DNA of 64,000 nt from Plectranthus barbatus (taxonomy: Eukaryota; Streptophyta; Magnoliopsida; Lamiales; Lamiaceae), in the NCBI GenBank assembly GCA_026898455.1, contig JAPKLW010000096.1, forward strand, positions 797,931 to 861,930. Direction: 5' to 3'. Below are positions 10,406-20,594 of the stretch, piece by piece. Each line of letters starts with the position of its first letter. Within the stretch, counting starts at the first letter, position 1. Position numbers and translations under genes: made by a program. A model generated the notes under the pieces. The model had not been told where the DNA came from, ran no database searches, and worked only from the letters and a program-made list of their open reading frames with translations.

Positions 10406-10407
<2 letters not shown>
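9576..10407. mobile_element. TA/CA-flanked TIR element carrying a FAR1-like fragment
   Basis: The left end (GGGTAGTGATCAGGTGAGAA) and the complement of the right end (GATAGTGATCATATGAGAAT) form an imperfect TIR of about 55 bp that includes ATGAGAAATRAGAATARATC. It is preceded by a TA tract and followed by a CA microsatellite (10407-10446). The interior includes a - strand FAR1-like fragment. It is related to the elements at 10455 and 33258. No transposase core is visible. Confidence 0.7.
9772..9981 (-). pseudogene. Fragment similar to a FAR1/FHY3-type DNA-binding domain
   Basis: The translation contains CVVEMKHFKGIIF followed by VSIEFYRDYA, which resembles the start of the FAR1 DNA-binding domain (pattern: GM-F-S, then EFY-YA). 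FAR1-related proteins descend from MULE transposases, so this may be a decayed transposase relic or a captured host exon. Only about 70 codons are open; the zinc-chelating Cys/His residues are not visible. It is probably non-functional. Confidence 0.45.
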
Positions 10408-10441
<34 letters not shown>

Positions 10442-10454
10442 ACACATATATATA

Positions 10455-11714
10455 GGGGCTGATCTGGTGAGAATAGCTCTTATCATGAGAAATGAGAATA
10501 AATCTCGTCCATAGATTTGACAACATCAACGATTCAGATTACATAAGAGCTTCAACAAAAAAATGCGGCATTTTATCCTCATTTTACTTCATTAAAGGGC
10601 AACATAGTCATTACGAACAATGAATTAATTTCAGTTGTGTTCATTTGATCTCTAATCTACTTCATGAAATTCAAAAACAATATCTGTTATTCGAAGTTAT
10701 ACTTCATCTAACGGTCATTGTATCGCTCGTATGATTCATTATATCTACTTAGATATTCATTTAGATATTATATTATGCATTATGATATGAGATTCTTTTG
10801 TTAATCTTCACTTAGATTTTTGCACACATTTTCATATGTTTAATTAGCAATCTAACAACTTTCTCTTTCCTTGACATCTTCAAACATATTTTTTTTCATT
10901 GATGAATTGTTATAGTTAGCAATTGAGTCATCCAAATGGTTTATGAAATTCATCCAATACTCTAAATCTCTCCCTTTGTAAGACTTCATCGTATCAGCGC
11001 ATTCTGGTATAAATGAACCTAAGAACAAATAAAATAAACAACATGTTAAAATCAATAAAAAGTAATAAATAGGAATAATCGAAATTTTTTAAAAATGAAA
11101 CTGTAATACCAAATAATGAATAAGACAACACTAAAAATGAATAATAAAAAAAGTAAAAATGAAAGACTTTAAAAACTGTTTGAAATAAAAATTCTCAAAA
11201 CAATATATCAAAAACAGGTTGTAACTTATCGCGAAACTATAACAACAAAAGAAATATGAACTTAGAAAGCACGAAGATGTAGAATCTAACCTTTAGAACC
11301 AACACCCATGAATCATGAAGGAGTGGAACGAGAGGAAATGAATTGATAGGGGGGTCCGATCGCCAAAATTATATATGTGATAATGAGGGAAATACGAAGA
11401 CGAAGATGAATTAATATTGAGAAAAATCAAAACTTATTCAACAAGGCAATCGAAAATTCATGGAAAATAGAAAAGAAAAGTAATTATAGATCCAAATCGC
11501 GTGAAAGAAGGAAATCCCAAAAAAAATCGTTTATTTGATGGAGATACCATAATTAAAACAGGTTAAATGACAAAGATACCCTTAAATATGTAATAATGAA
11601 GTACCGGAGGATAAAATGAAAACGTAAATTATTAAAGCTTGGCCGCAGATCTTGTGTAATCAATGGCGAAATTTTTTCTTATTTCTTGCATTAACATCTA
11701 TTCTCATATGATCT
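10455..11714. mobile_element. TA-flanked TIR element, about 1.26 kb, same family as 33258-34450
   Basis: Starts GGGGCTGATCTGGTGAGAAT and ends CTATTCTCATATGATCTA; the complement of the end matches the start over about 50 bp with mismatches. TA tracts flank it (10446-10454 and 11715-11741). The subterminal text ATCTCGTCCATAGATTTGAC recurs inverted at the right end of the element at 33258-34450. Inside is a second FAR1-like fragment on the - strand. Confidence 0.75.
10852..11055 (-). pseudogene. Second FAR1-like fragment within a TIR element
   Basis: The translation has GSFIPECADTMKSYKG, matching the GSFIPKCVVEMKHFKG of the fragment at 9772-9981, and then diverges. The parallel placement inside two related TIR elements suggests that the family ancestor carried the FAR1-like sequence. 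Confidence 0.45.
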
Positions 11715-11715
11715 A

Positions 11716-11744
<29 letters not shown>

Positions 11745-11749
<5 letters not shown>

Positions 11750-12028
11750 CCCATTTGATTGTATGTTCACAATGGGTCAATTATTTGTGAAGTTTCGTGT
11801 TTGAATTCCTTGGTTGTTCACTTTGACATTGTCAGAACTTCCTCTGCTGTCAAAAACTTTTAATTGCCCCTCTCATTTTCAATTTTTTCCAGCAAGAAAT
11901 TTGGTTTGTGGGATTATTTAATGTAATGTTTGCAGGTTTACGGTCTCAGCAATTTTTGAAAAAAAAAAAAAGGGCACATGAATTGTTTCACAGGCTAAGC
12001 TGTTTTTTATTTTTGTTTTTATGTGGTG
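11745..12028 (+). other. Duplicated 5' leader of the second kinase copy
   Basis: Aligns with 3430-3665. It differs by an A run (about 11957-11969) and a short insertion before the ATG. It shows that the duplication included upstream sequence. Confidence 0.6.
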
Positions 12029-13605
12029 ATGGGAAAGTGGGGGGCTTCTTGCATTTCGATAATGTTACTGTTGTTGCTGGAAATCTGCGCAGGGAGTGTG
12101 CAGCATAAAGGGAGTTTGGATCTAGGATTCGAAGGGTCCCAAATGCATTGGATAGACAATAATGGGAAGTTTCTGGTGTCGAACAACTCTAATTTCGCTT
12201 TTGGTTTCGCCACATCCGCTAAAGATGTTACCCGGTTTCTGCTTGTTGTGATTCACATGAGCAACTCAACTACAGTCTGGACTGCTAACGGAGGATCCCC
12301 GGTTAAGAATTCGGACAGCTTTCGGTTCGATGATTCCGGGAATGCTCACTTGGATAGTGGGGGATCCACAGTCTGGTCAACTAATAAAGGAGTTTATGCA
12401 ATGGAAATCTTGTTTTGGTTGGCAGTGATGGAATCTTCATTTGGCAGAGTTTTAGCAATATTATGATACCCATCTCCCAGTATTCATCATCATCGTGATT
12501 GAGACTTTACTTGTTGTACTAACAATGGTGTCTGCTAGATATCATTTCTACAGGAAGAGAGAGAAAGGGCCCGAGGCGAATAGAGGGAGCTCGGAAGAGG
12601 ATAGTTTCTTGGAAAGCTTATCCGGGATGCCAATCCGGTTCAGCTACAAAGATCTTCAGACAGCAATGGGTGACTTCTCAGTGAAGCTGGGACAAGGAGG
12701 GTTTGGCTCAGTCTATCAGGGATCTCTCCCCGATGGCACACGGATCGCAGTGAAGAAACTTGAAGGCATAGGTCAGGGGAAGAAAGACTTCCGGACTGAA
12801 GTAAGCATCATAGGCAGCATCCACCACCTCCACCCCGTGAGGCTCAAAGGGTTCTGCACAGAAGGCAACCACCGCCTCCTAGTCTACGAGTTCATGGCCA
12901 ATGGATCCTTAGATAAATGGCTTTTCAAGAAAGATGGAGCAGACGAATCCACGACATTGGATTAGAACACGAGGTATAGCATAACAGTGGGAACAACCAA
13001 AGGGCTGGCTTATCTGCATGAAGATTGTGATGTGAAAATACTCCATTGCGACATCAAGCCTCAGAATGTGCTTCTCGATGATCACTTCATGGCCAAGGTC
13101 GGAGACATCGGGCTAGCTAAGCTCATGACACGCGAGCAGAGCCATGTCTTCACCACATTGAGGGGCACCAGAGGCTACCTGGCGCCAGAGTGGATCACCA
13201 GCTATGCCATATCGGAAAAGAGCGATGTCTACAGCTTCGGAGTGGTGCTGTTGAAGCTTCTTGGTGGCCGGAAAAGCTACAGCCCTTGGGAGGGTTCGGA
13301 GAAGTGCCACTTCCCTTCGTACGCATTCAAGATGCTGGGAGAAGGGAAGGTGAGGGAGATCATGGATTCGAAGATGCAGATGGATGAAGGAGATGAGAGG
13401 GTTGGTGTGGCACCTCATGAATCTGCGGCCGCCTATGATCAAAGTAGTCCAGATGCTGGAAGGGCTCTGCCCCGTGCCTCCGCCTCCGACTCCGACAGCC
13501 TCTCAACGGCACTGCTCCGCCTTCCTTAAGCCGGAGAAGGGGACCTCGTCTGGTTGCAACAACGACGCCTATCTCTCTGTCGTTCGCCTAACCGGCCCTA
13601 GATAA
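12029..13605 (+). pseudogene. Broken second copy of the SD2-5-type receptor kinase
   Basis: Starts MGKWGASCISIMLLLL, a proper signal-peptide-like start that the first copy lacks. The lectin domain runs to about 12400, then shifts frame. About 0.8 kb corresponding to 4136-4945 of the first copy is deleted (end of lectin domain, EGF-like and PAN regions). Sequence resumes near the membrane helix (about 12490) and kinase domain. A Trp codon of the first copy (residue 580) is TAG at 12963-12965, and a net 29-base loss near 13412 shifts the frame in the C-lobe. DFG has become DIG (near 13107). The 3' part is otherwise very similar to the first copy. It cannot encode a receptor; open fragments are 12495-12965 and 12987-13529. 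Confidence 0.92.
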
Positions 13606-13885
13606 CTATGTATACATAGTTTTGTGTCTTGTTTATGTACATTGGTAAGTTTTGTACCTGAAATATATTAATTCCTCAGATTATTTGGTCTCAACTGCTA
13701 TTTTACGGATTTCAGAAATCCATATAGTTCAATTTTAGTATTTAATATTTTTTTCTTATAATTTAAAAATGCACCCTTAAATCATTTTTGAAAATGAAAA
13801 TACTAAAAGTAGTATTACGAAAAAGACTAATTAATTAGAAGTTTGTTTAAATATATTGTTTTCTTAAATAATTTTCTACAAATTA
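13606..13885 (+). other. Duplicated 3' flank of the second kinase copy
   Basis: Matches 6117-6395 with few differences; similarity stops near 13885. Confidence 0.65.
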
Positions 13886-14220
13886 AATTGCATGGGAATA
13901 TATCATGATTTGTAAATTATTCAATGAACATAGTTTTTACATAACTCGTTATCTTATCTTCTATTCTATGCATATAGACATACATAGGAGATTTGAAACA
14001 GAGGATCTTGTAATGTAACCGAGTTTTAGATGGAAATATTTTTAAATACCAATTTTCATAAAACACATATAAAAAATAATCAAAAGTACAAAATTTTACA
14101 TGGGGAAGTGGTTTTTGCCAAATATGATTCAATCATTGTTTACATGATAATGATATGATTACTTAAAATAGATTTTGTAATTAAAATATTAGTTTCAGAT
14201 ATAAAAAAATTGAAAATTCA
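13886..14220. other. AT-rich sequence with nothing recognised
   Basis: No ORF with a known motif and no repeat structure is seen. Confidence 0.5.
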
Positions 14221-14410
14221 TATTATGTAATTTCAGTCCGGGCCTGTTTCGGGTCTGATCCGGGTTAGACTCGTGAAACATACCGGAACCGACTCAATAA
14301 TAGGGGCACAAGACATGGAATTGACCGGAACCGACCAGAAACCTACCAGGTACCGAACCGGGTCGGTATCTGGTCTGATCCGGGTCGGTTCCGGTCAGTT
14401 CCATGGTTTT
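14221..14410. repeat. GC-rich CCGGGTCGGT-type block, possible left end of the MULE
   Basis: Dense repeats of GGTCTGATCCGGGT, ACCGGAACCGAC and similar words stand out from AT-rich surroundings. Similar words recur at 27460-27614 and 31582-31625, on the far side of the transposase and Ulp1 genes. They may be remnants of the long terminal inverted repeats of the MULE. A clean alignment could not be made by eye. Confidence 0.35.
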
Positions 14411-14855
14411 TTGTTTTTTTTCATATGCTTAATTTTTCCTACTTTTTTCACGCACTATGGTCCAATAAAGTCATAAATAATCTGACATGAAAATTACATG
14501 ACCATTGATTATTTACATGCATTATTGTCCTATGTGCATTATTTTTCCAACTTTTTACATACAATATTGGTCAAATGAGCTCATAAAGTATATTGACATG
14601 AATAATGCATGACAATCAATTTTGTTTTTTGACTACATGAGTGGATGGTAATTTTGCGTACACTGCAATGCACATGAGTAAATGGCCATTCACTGTATTT
14701 GACAAGTCCAATCAATTCATGAAAATAATTCAGATTGGTTTGTCTATAAAATCCAATTCATTTGCAAAAGACGAAGCATACACATTCACTATATCTTCCT
14801 TATTATCTCCATCCTCTACAGATTCAATTAATTTTCTCATTTCCCTCTTTTTGAA
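14411..14855. other. Presumed 5' region of the MULE transposase
   Basis: AT-rich; the open frame at 14641-14955 overlaps the transposase in another frame and looks like chance. Confidence 0.4.
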
Positions 14856-16691
14856 ATGGATAATTGGTGCACTATATTTGTTCATTACAATGGGCAATTT
14901 GATGATTCATCCAACTACTTGGGTGGAGAGGAAAGGTTGGTTTACATCCCAATGACCAATCTTTCCATACAGTATCTAAGAAATAGCATACAGTCGCTTC
15001 TGGATCCCAAAAATATTCAACTTCAGTATAATCTCTATTATACAGCCCAGAGTCGTAGTGGAAGAAATGTAAGATCGTTGTTGGCGACGGATTTTGATCT
15101 GCAGCGGCTTTGCTCTGTTTTTTCAGAGCCCGACGTTTATGTTGTTTTCAACAATGTAATCAACATTGGTGTTGGGAGTTCTCAGCGGGAGCCATCCCCG
15201 TACAGACCGTTCATATCTTCCTTTAGTCCACCGCCGAATGCTACTTTCAGTCCATGTTCAGAGGACCTTCAAAGGTTCGATTATTCTATGTTCTTTGATC
15301 AACCTTACAAAGGTGGTGCAAGCGGGAGTTCACATATTCCCGACTTAAACGAGGGTGGTGGTTTAGTGGAGTCTGATGATGACGATAATGAGGAGGAGGC
15401 TAAAGACTCGTCTGAGTCAGAGGATGAGGATTTCAACCAATCTTTAATGCATTGTATGGTGGCTGAATTTTCTGCCTGGGTGCAATCTGTTGGTGGTATG
15501 AATGCTTTTGTTTCTAATCTTTTGTCGGCTCATCCTCTACCTGAAGGTCTGGAAGTCCAATTAAATAATTGGTTACTTCCAATCATTCCATTGGGTACTT
15601 CTGATTCACCCGTCCTGCAAGACGTCGCAGCCATACTAGACTAGGAGTTGACGGAGGGTGCCATATTTTGGAGCAGAGATGATCTGCTCGTTGCTGTTGG
15701 TCTCTAGCATATGGAGCAGAGACAAGAATTTAAAGTTGCCCGGTCTGATAGTACTCGTGTTGAGTACAAGTGCAAACGAGATGAGAGTTGTTCGTTTCTT
15801 ATACATGCTACGTGCAAAACTCACTGTTGGATTGTACGCAAGTTCAAACCTATTCATAGTTATAGGATGAATCTTGCTGGAGTTGGTGCACGTAATGTTC
15901 GTTCAAAAGCTGTGGCTGCTTATTTTGCAGGGAAGATGCGTCGGCAAGGGTCACTCATCAAACCGCGTGAGATTATGGTCGAGCTGCAAAGAAGTTTTGG
16001 CATCCGTACGACTTATGGTTCTGCACTAAAAGCACGGAACGCAGCCCTCTCGATGTTGTATGGTGGTGTCGAAGATTCTTTCAAGATGTTGCCGAGGTAC
16101 CTCGAGGTACTTGTTCAGTATAATGCAGGGACGCTGACAGTTCTTGATATTGCTCCGTATGGATGTTTTCGCCACTTGTTTGTGGCACTGGGTGTTTGTC
16201 AAAGTGCTTTCAAGTCTTCCCTGAGACAAGTTATTGTTGTCGATGCTAATCATTTGAAGGGAAGAAATAAAGGAGTTTTATTTGTTGTTGTTACCAAAGA
16301 TGATAATGAACAGGTCTTCCCACTTGCCATCGGTGTTGGCCCGATAGAGAATGACGAGTCTTGGATTTGGTTTGTGACTCGACTCCGGATGGCTTTTGGC
16401 TGCAACGATCAATTATTGATCGTATCCGACCAACACATTAGCATTTCGAATGCTATGAGCACAGTGTATCCAGGTACCGCACACGGACTTTGTTTTTATC
16501 ATTTACAGAATAAGTTAACCAGCTTCCGTCCGAACATTGTCCCGTTGTACCATCGTGCTGCGTATGTGTATCGGTCGACTATATTTAAGCAGGCTATGGA
16601 TCAAATGAAAGTTTTAAATCCGGCAGCATACGACAAGTTAATATTTGCTTATTTCATCATTTCAATAAATGTATGTTTGCATGACAAATAA
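14856..16691 (+). pseudogene. Mutator-like (MULE) transposase, interrupted by two stops and C-terminally truncated
   Basis: Would excise and reinsert the MULE. A single frame of about 612 codons runs from the ATG at 14856. It has an N-terminal plant-MULE region (VHYNGQFDDSSNYLGG), an acidic linker (ESDDDDNEEEAKDSSESEDED), a Cys/His-containing DNA-binding region (YKCKRDESCSF) and the transposase core. In the part starting at 15711, catalytic-type Asp178 (VVDANHLKG) and Asp240 (IVSDQH) and the CFYH element (261-264) are visible; I could not identify the third acidic residue. Two TAG codons interrupt it (15642-15644 and about 15706-15708), the second at a position where Trp is plausible. The end (FAYFIISIN) does not look like the family, and the SWIM zinc finger is missing. 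Confidence 0.85.
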
Positions 16692-16812
16692 GTGAGATCG
16701 AATAATCATAAATTAAAAGAATTTACACAAATAAAAATATTAACTACTGAACATCGGAACTACACTCAAATAACCCTAATGCTATAAAAGTACGATAGAG
16801 GTAGGTGCCCGC
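16692..16812. other. Residual MULE sequence left of the Athila-like insertion
   Basis: Continues at 23958 after the inserted element. The last five bases, CCCGC, are the target-site duplication. Confidence 0.5.
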
Positions 16813-18109
16813 TGATAAGCTCATAATTATACTCACTTATTTATATTTTTCTCCATTGTTTCAAGTACATTTTATTATGTTTTTACTTATTTCTATGCAT
16901 GAGTCTACTTTAGAGGGTGTTATGCCTTTGATGGGTGATTTTTACAGGTTTTAGGCCAAATTCATTGGAAACCCGTACCGAAAGCAGATGATGTTCAAAG
17001 TAACAGTCACGAATCCTTCCACACGTTGAATCTGAGCTAATGGAGCATGGAAAGAGAAATATCTTTGAATTAGCTTTCCAACGCAACTGGAATTGGGTCA
17101 ATCGGAGTTCGGGAGCAAAAGTTATGGCCAAACCGTGAGACTGCGCAGAAAGGGATCGACATGTGCATTCCTGTCGATCGAGACAGAGGACCAACTTGAA
17201 GAATCGACACAAAATTCAACCCGGATTTCGACTAGATGGGTGTGTCGATCGACGATCGACACAGAGGCTCGAATACTCAATACTCAAATTAGGTCTTTTC
17301 CCCCCTCTATAAATATGAACTCTTAGGCACGAATTTCAAACTTCCTTTATGCATTAATACACTTAGAATAATTGAGCTTTGGAGGTTTTACAAGACATTC
17401 AAGGTTCCTCTTTATTTATAAGTTCTTTAATAATATGTTTGCTTTAATTCTAGTCATGTTTTGTGGCTAGAACCCTAAACAGGTTCTAGGGTTATGATTT
17501 ATCTTTTCTGATGCATGTTTATTGAAATCGACTCATATGGCATGGTTTAATTCTCTGATTTAATTTTATAATCTAGATTAAAAGAAGGACCGAGAGGTGA
17601 ATTGAGATCTAGGTTTATAGTTAATAATTGATGGATCGAGAGATGAAAATTATTAACAGGAAGAGAGAATTAATTGTGTTTATTTTCTTTCTCGAAAGGA
17701 AGAAACCTACATAAGAATAATTAGATAATTATGAGATTGATTAATTTGGTGTTCTTGAGACCGAGAGGAGATAGTCACTAATTAATAATCTAGGATTTAA
17801 ATTGCCGGACCAAGGAATTTAATCCACAAAAATCTATGTTTTCCCCATTGCTGAGTTGATTGATATTTACATGTTGATGATTAGATAATCTGCCCTAGGA
17901 TCTGTGCTCTCTTTAATTGTTTCAAAACCTTTATTTTATTGCACTGTCATCTTTAATTTACAAAACAAAACCCATTTTCCAATTTCCTCAAACTTCTATG
18001 TCCTAGAAATTATAGCTAGTACTTTGGATTTTTTGTTGCACAATCCATGTGGGATCGACCACCTTAGGGTGTAAAAATTATTATTTGCTCATTGTTTCTG
18101 CAGTTATCA
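16813..18109 (+). repeat. 5' LTR of the Athila-like element
   Basis: 1297 bp, TGATAAGCTC to GCAGTTATCA. A CG-centred palindrome cluster lies at about 17155-17255 and a TATA box (TATAAATA) at 17308-17315. Compared with the 3' LTR it lacks two short segments, both beside TCGATCGA palindromes. Confidence 0.92.
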
Positions 18110-18112
18110 AAT

Positions 18113-18130
18113 TGGCGCCGTTGTCGGGGA
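18113..18130 (+). promoter_or_regulatory. Primer binding site, tRNA-Asp type
   Basis: TGGCGCCGTTGTCGGGGA complements the 3' end of plant tRNA-Asp with one mismatch (T for C at position 12); Athila elements are known to use this primer. Confidence 0.85.
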
Positions 18131-18442
18131 CTTGTCAGATCTATCTAATTATTAGTTTATTTTTAGTTCCGATGGATTGAGGCTGTATTTTATTTTAATT
18201 TTGTTTTTATTGGTTTTGCTGTTTTTAATTTCGTATTTAGTTTGTTGATTTGGGTTTTTGGTGTTTGATTTTTGTGTTTGTTCATGTTCAGTTTTTTTTC
18301 TGGTTTTTGGCCTCTGTCTTGACCGACAGAATCGTCGTCGACCAAAACAGGCGCAGAAAACACCCGTGTCGAGCAACAGCCTCTTTGTCGATCGACACAG
18401 TGTCTGATTTCCTGTTTTTCTTTGTTTTTTGGTTGCAGGTTT

Positions 18443-20220
18443 ATGAACACAAAGGCCCAGGGCAAGCCACTCGAGATTTTTGACCCAGAAATCGAGGCCA
18501 CCATCAGAAAAAGGAAAGGAAAAGCCAAACAAACCATTGGCACCGTCATGGATGAGATGCCACCTTTGGAGGATCTCGACACACAGCTCAACACTCAAGA
18601 GAGTGCCACCTTGCTTGTCCAATAAGTCACTCAGATGAAGGACATCATCAAGCAACTCATGGCAGAAAGGGAAGCTGACAGGCACGAGGCCGAAAGAAGA
18701 GAGAGAGAAAGGCGCTGCATAGATGACTCTGATGATGAGGACCCCAACGCGATGGCCAAGAAGTACAGACCACAGCCCGGGAATGAGGGATTTGTTATTG
18801 GCGTCACCGCTAATAACTTTGAACTCAAGACCGACTTGATTCATATGATTCAGCAGAACCAATTTTGGGGCCGAGCAGTGGAGGATCCGTACACCCACCT
18901 CAGGATGTTCGTGGAGGTGTGTGATACCATCAAGCAAGGAGGAGTTACCCAAGATGTGATCCGTCTGCACTTGTTTCCCTTCTCACTTCGGGATCAGGCT
19001 AGGACGTGGTTTACAGCCTTAGACTGCAGCAACATTCGTACATGGGCCGATCTCAGAGCCGAGTTCCTCGCCGCCTTCTTCCCACCTTCAGTCATCATTC
19101 AGAAAAAGATGGAGATCTTGCAGTTCCATCAAAGGATGGATGAGACTCTCTTTGAGGCATGGACCAGGTTCAATGAGCTACTGAGGAGTTGCCCGGGCCA
19201 TGGAGTTGTTACTGAGGAGCAGGCCCACATCTTCTACAGAGGATTGTCTATGGAGAGCCAGAAGTCGGTGGACTATGCAGCCGGTGGATCACTGATGAGC
19301 AAGTCACCAGAAAAGGCTTTGAAGCTGTTAAAAAAGATGGCCCTACATGATCAACAATGGGGGAATCCAAGGAGGCCACAGATCCGAGCTGTTGAGGTAA
19401 AGGAGGATGATGCATTGAAGAAAGAGGTTGAGAAGCTAAAGGGCGAAGTTGAAAAACTAACTACTTCTGCTTCTGTTTCTATTGCACAAGTTGATCCTAT
19501 CGCTGACGTGAACTACATGAATCATGGTGGCTACCAGAATCAGTACCGGCAAGGGGGATACCAACACTACCATCCTAGACCTCATCCAGGTTTCTCCTAC
19601 TCTCAGCCTGAAGCTGTCGAACAACCACCTCCTGATTTTGATGTGCAGAATGGCGAGATTGTGGAGAAGAAGAAGGAGAGCCTTGACGAGGTGCTCAAGA
19701 ACTTCATCCAAGCTTCAGACCACAGAATGGGAAAATCGAGAAAGAAGTGGAAGGAGTCAATACCAAGGTGGATCTGCTCGGCAAGCACGTCAAGATCATT
19801 GAGACTCAAGTGAGCCAAATTGTTACCACTATCGGGATACAACATACTCCAGGAAAGCTGCCCAGCACCACCGAGACAAATCCCAAGAACCAAAAAGATT
19901 GCAAAGCTGTGAAGCTGAGGTCCGGAAAGAGTTACAAAGGTCCGAGCATGCCCCAAAGCAAGTTTGTGGGGAGAAAAGAAGCAGACCCAGCAGAGCCGGC
20001 CTCTGTTTCGATCGAAAGGATTCCTGTCGATCGACACAGAGACCCAGAAGAGGCAGTCGACACAGATTCAGAGGAGGAGATCGACAGAACTGCAGAGGGT
20101 GTGTCGATCGACACACCCCCTGTCGATCGACAGGCAGTCCAGAATCAAGGCCAGTCGACACAGCAGCATGCCCAGCAGCATTCCTCCACTTCCAAGGCTG
20201 CCAAGACACCTCCGATGTTG
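18443..20220 (+). pseudogene. Athila-type gag with an in-frame stop and a frameshift
   Basis: Capsid-type gag forms the retroelement particle. The frame opens at ATG 18443 (MNTKAQGKPLEIFDPEIEA), hits TAA at 18623-18625 and continues in the same frame from 18635. The gag core is clear: FELKTDLIHMIQQNQFWG, then DQARTWFTALDCSNIRTWA and MESQKSVDYAAGGSL. A frame change near 19728, in a G/A run, moves the rest to another frame (NTKVDLLGKHVKIIE to about 20220). The tail is a linker made largely from TCGATCGA palindromes, read as SIDR and VDRH peptides. No zinc knuckle is visible, which is usual for this lineage. Confidence 0.85.
20005..20160. repeat. TCGATCGA palindrome cluster in the gag-protease linker
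   Basis: At least six copies of GTCGATCGAC-like words, including the perfect palindromes GTGTCGATCGACAC and CCTGTCGATCGACAGG. They are translated as part of the linker. Confidence 0.85.
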
Positions 20221-20594
20221 TTTCCTCAGAGATCGGGGGGTTCAAGTTCGAGAAGGTGTTGTGCGACACTGGTGCCAGTATCAACCTGATGCCCTTCTCT
20301 ATCTTCCAGCGCCTCAAGATTGGAGAGTTGAGGCCTACTACTATCACCTTGCAGATGGCAGACCGATCTCTGTCTCGCCCCAAAGGTATAATTGAAGATG
20401 TACTTATTCGTGTAGGTCATCTTATCTTTCCTGCAGATTTTGTGGTCCTCGACATGAAGGAAGATGGGAACACACCCCTCATCTTGGGAAGGGAATTCCT
20501 AGACACTAGTGCTACTCTGATTGATTGTCGTGGTGGAGAGATCACGCTTCGAGCAAATGAAGAAAAGATCACATTGAAGCTCGACACAAGCTGA
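20221..20594 (+). pseudogene. Athila-type aspartic protease domain
   Basis: A retropepsin that would cut the polyprotein. The frame has GFKFEKVLCDTGASINLMPF, where DTGAS is the catalytic motif, then ILGREFLDTS (the ILGR element) and ends in a stop at 20592-20594. It lies in a different frame from the preceding linker, so a frameshift at about 20220 separates it from gag. Reverse transcriptase should follow but is absent; a GAA microsatellite (about 20645-20674) and non-coding sequence come next. Confidence 0.85.

Noticed and set aside
9576..11714. Helitron
   Set aside because: The ends are inverted repeats next to TA tracts; no TC start, CTRR end or terminal hairpin typical of Helitrons was found.
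14641..14955. 104-codon ORF before the MULE transposase
   Set aside because: It overlaps the transposase start in another frame and has no recognisable motif.
18113..18130. Part of a tRNA-Asp gene
   Set aside because: Only the 18-base complement of the tRNA 3' end is present, at the position of a retroelement primer site; the same word occurs at 43339 and 63041 after other LTRs.
18152..18970. 272-codon - strand ORF over the Athila-like leader and gag
   Set aside because: It overlaps the clear + strand gag core and its low-complexity end reads the leader; no domain is seen.
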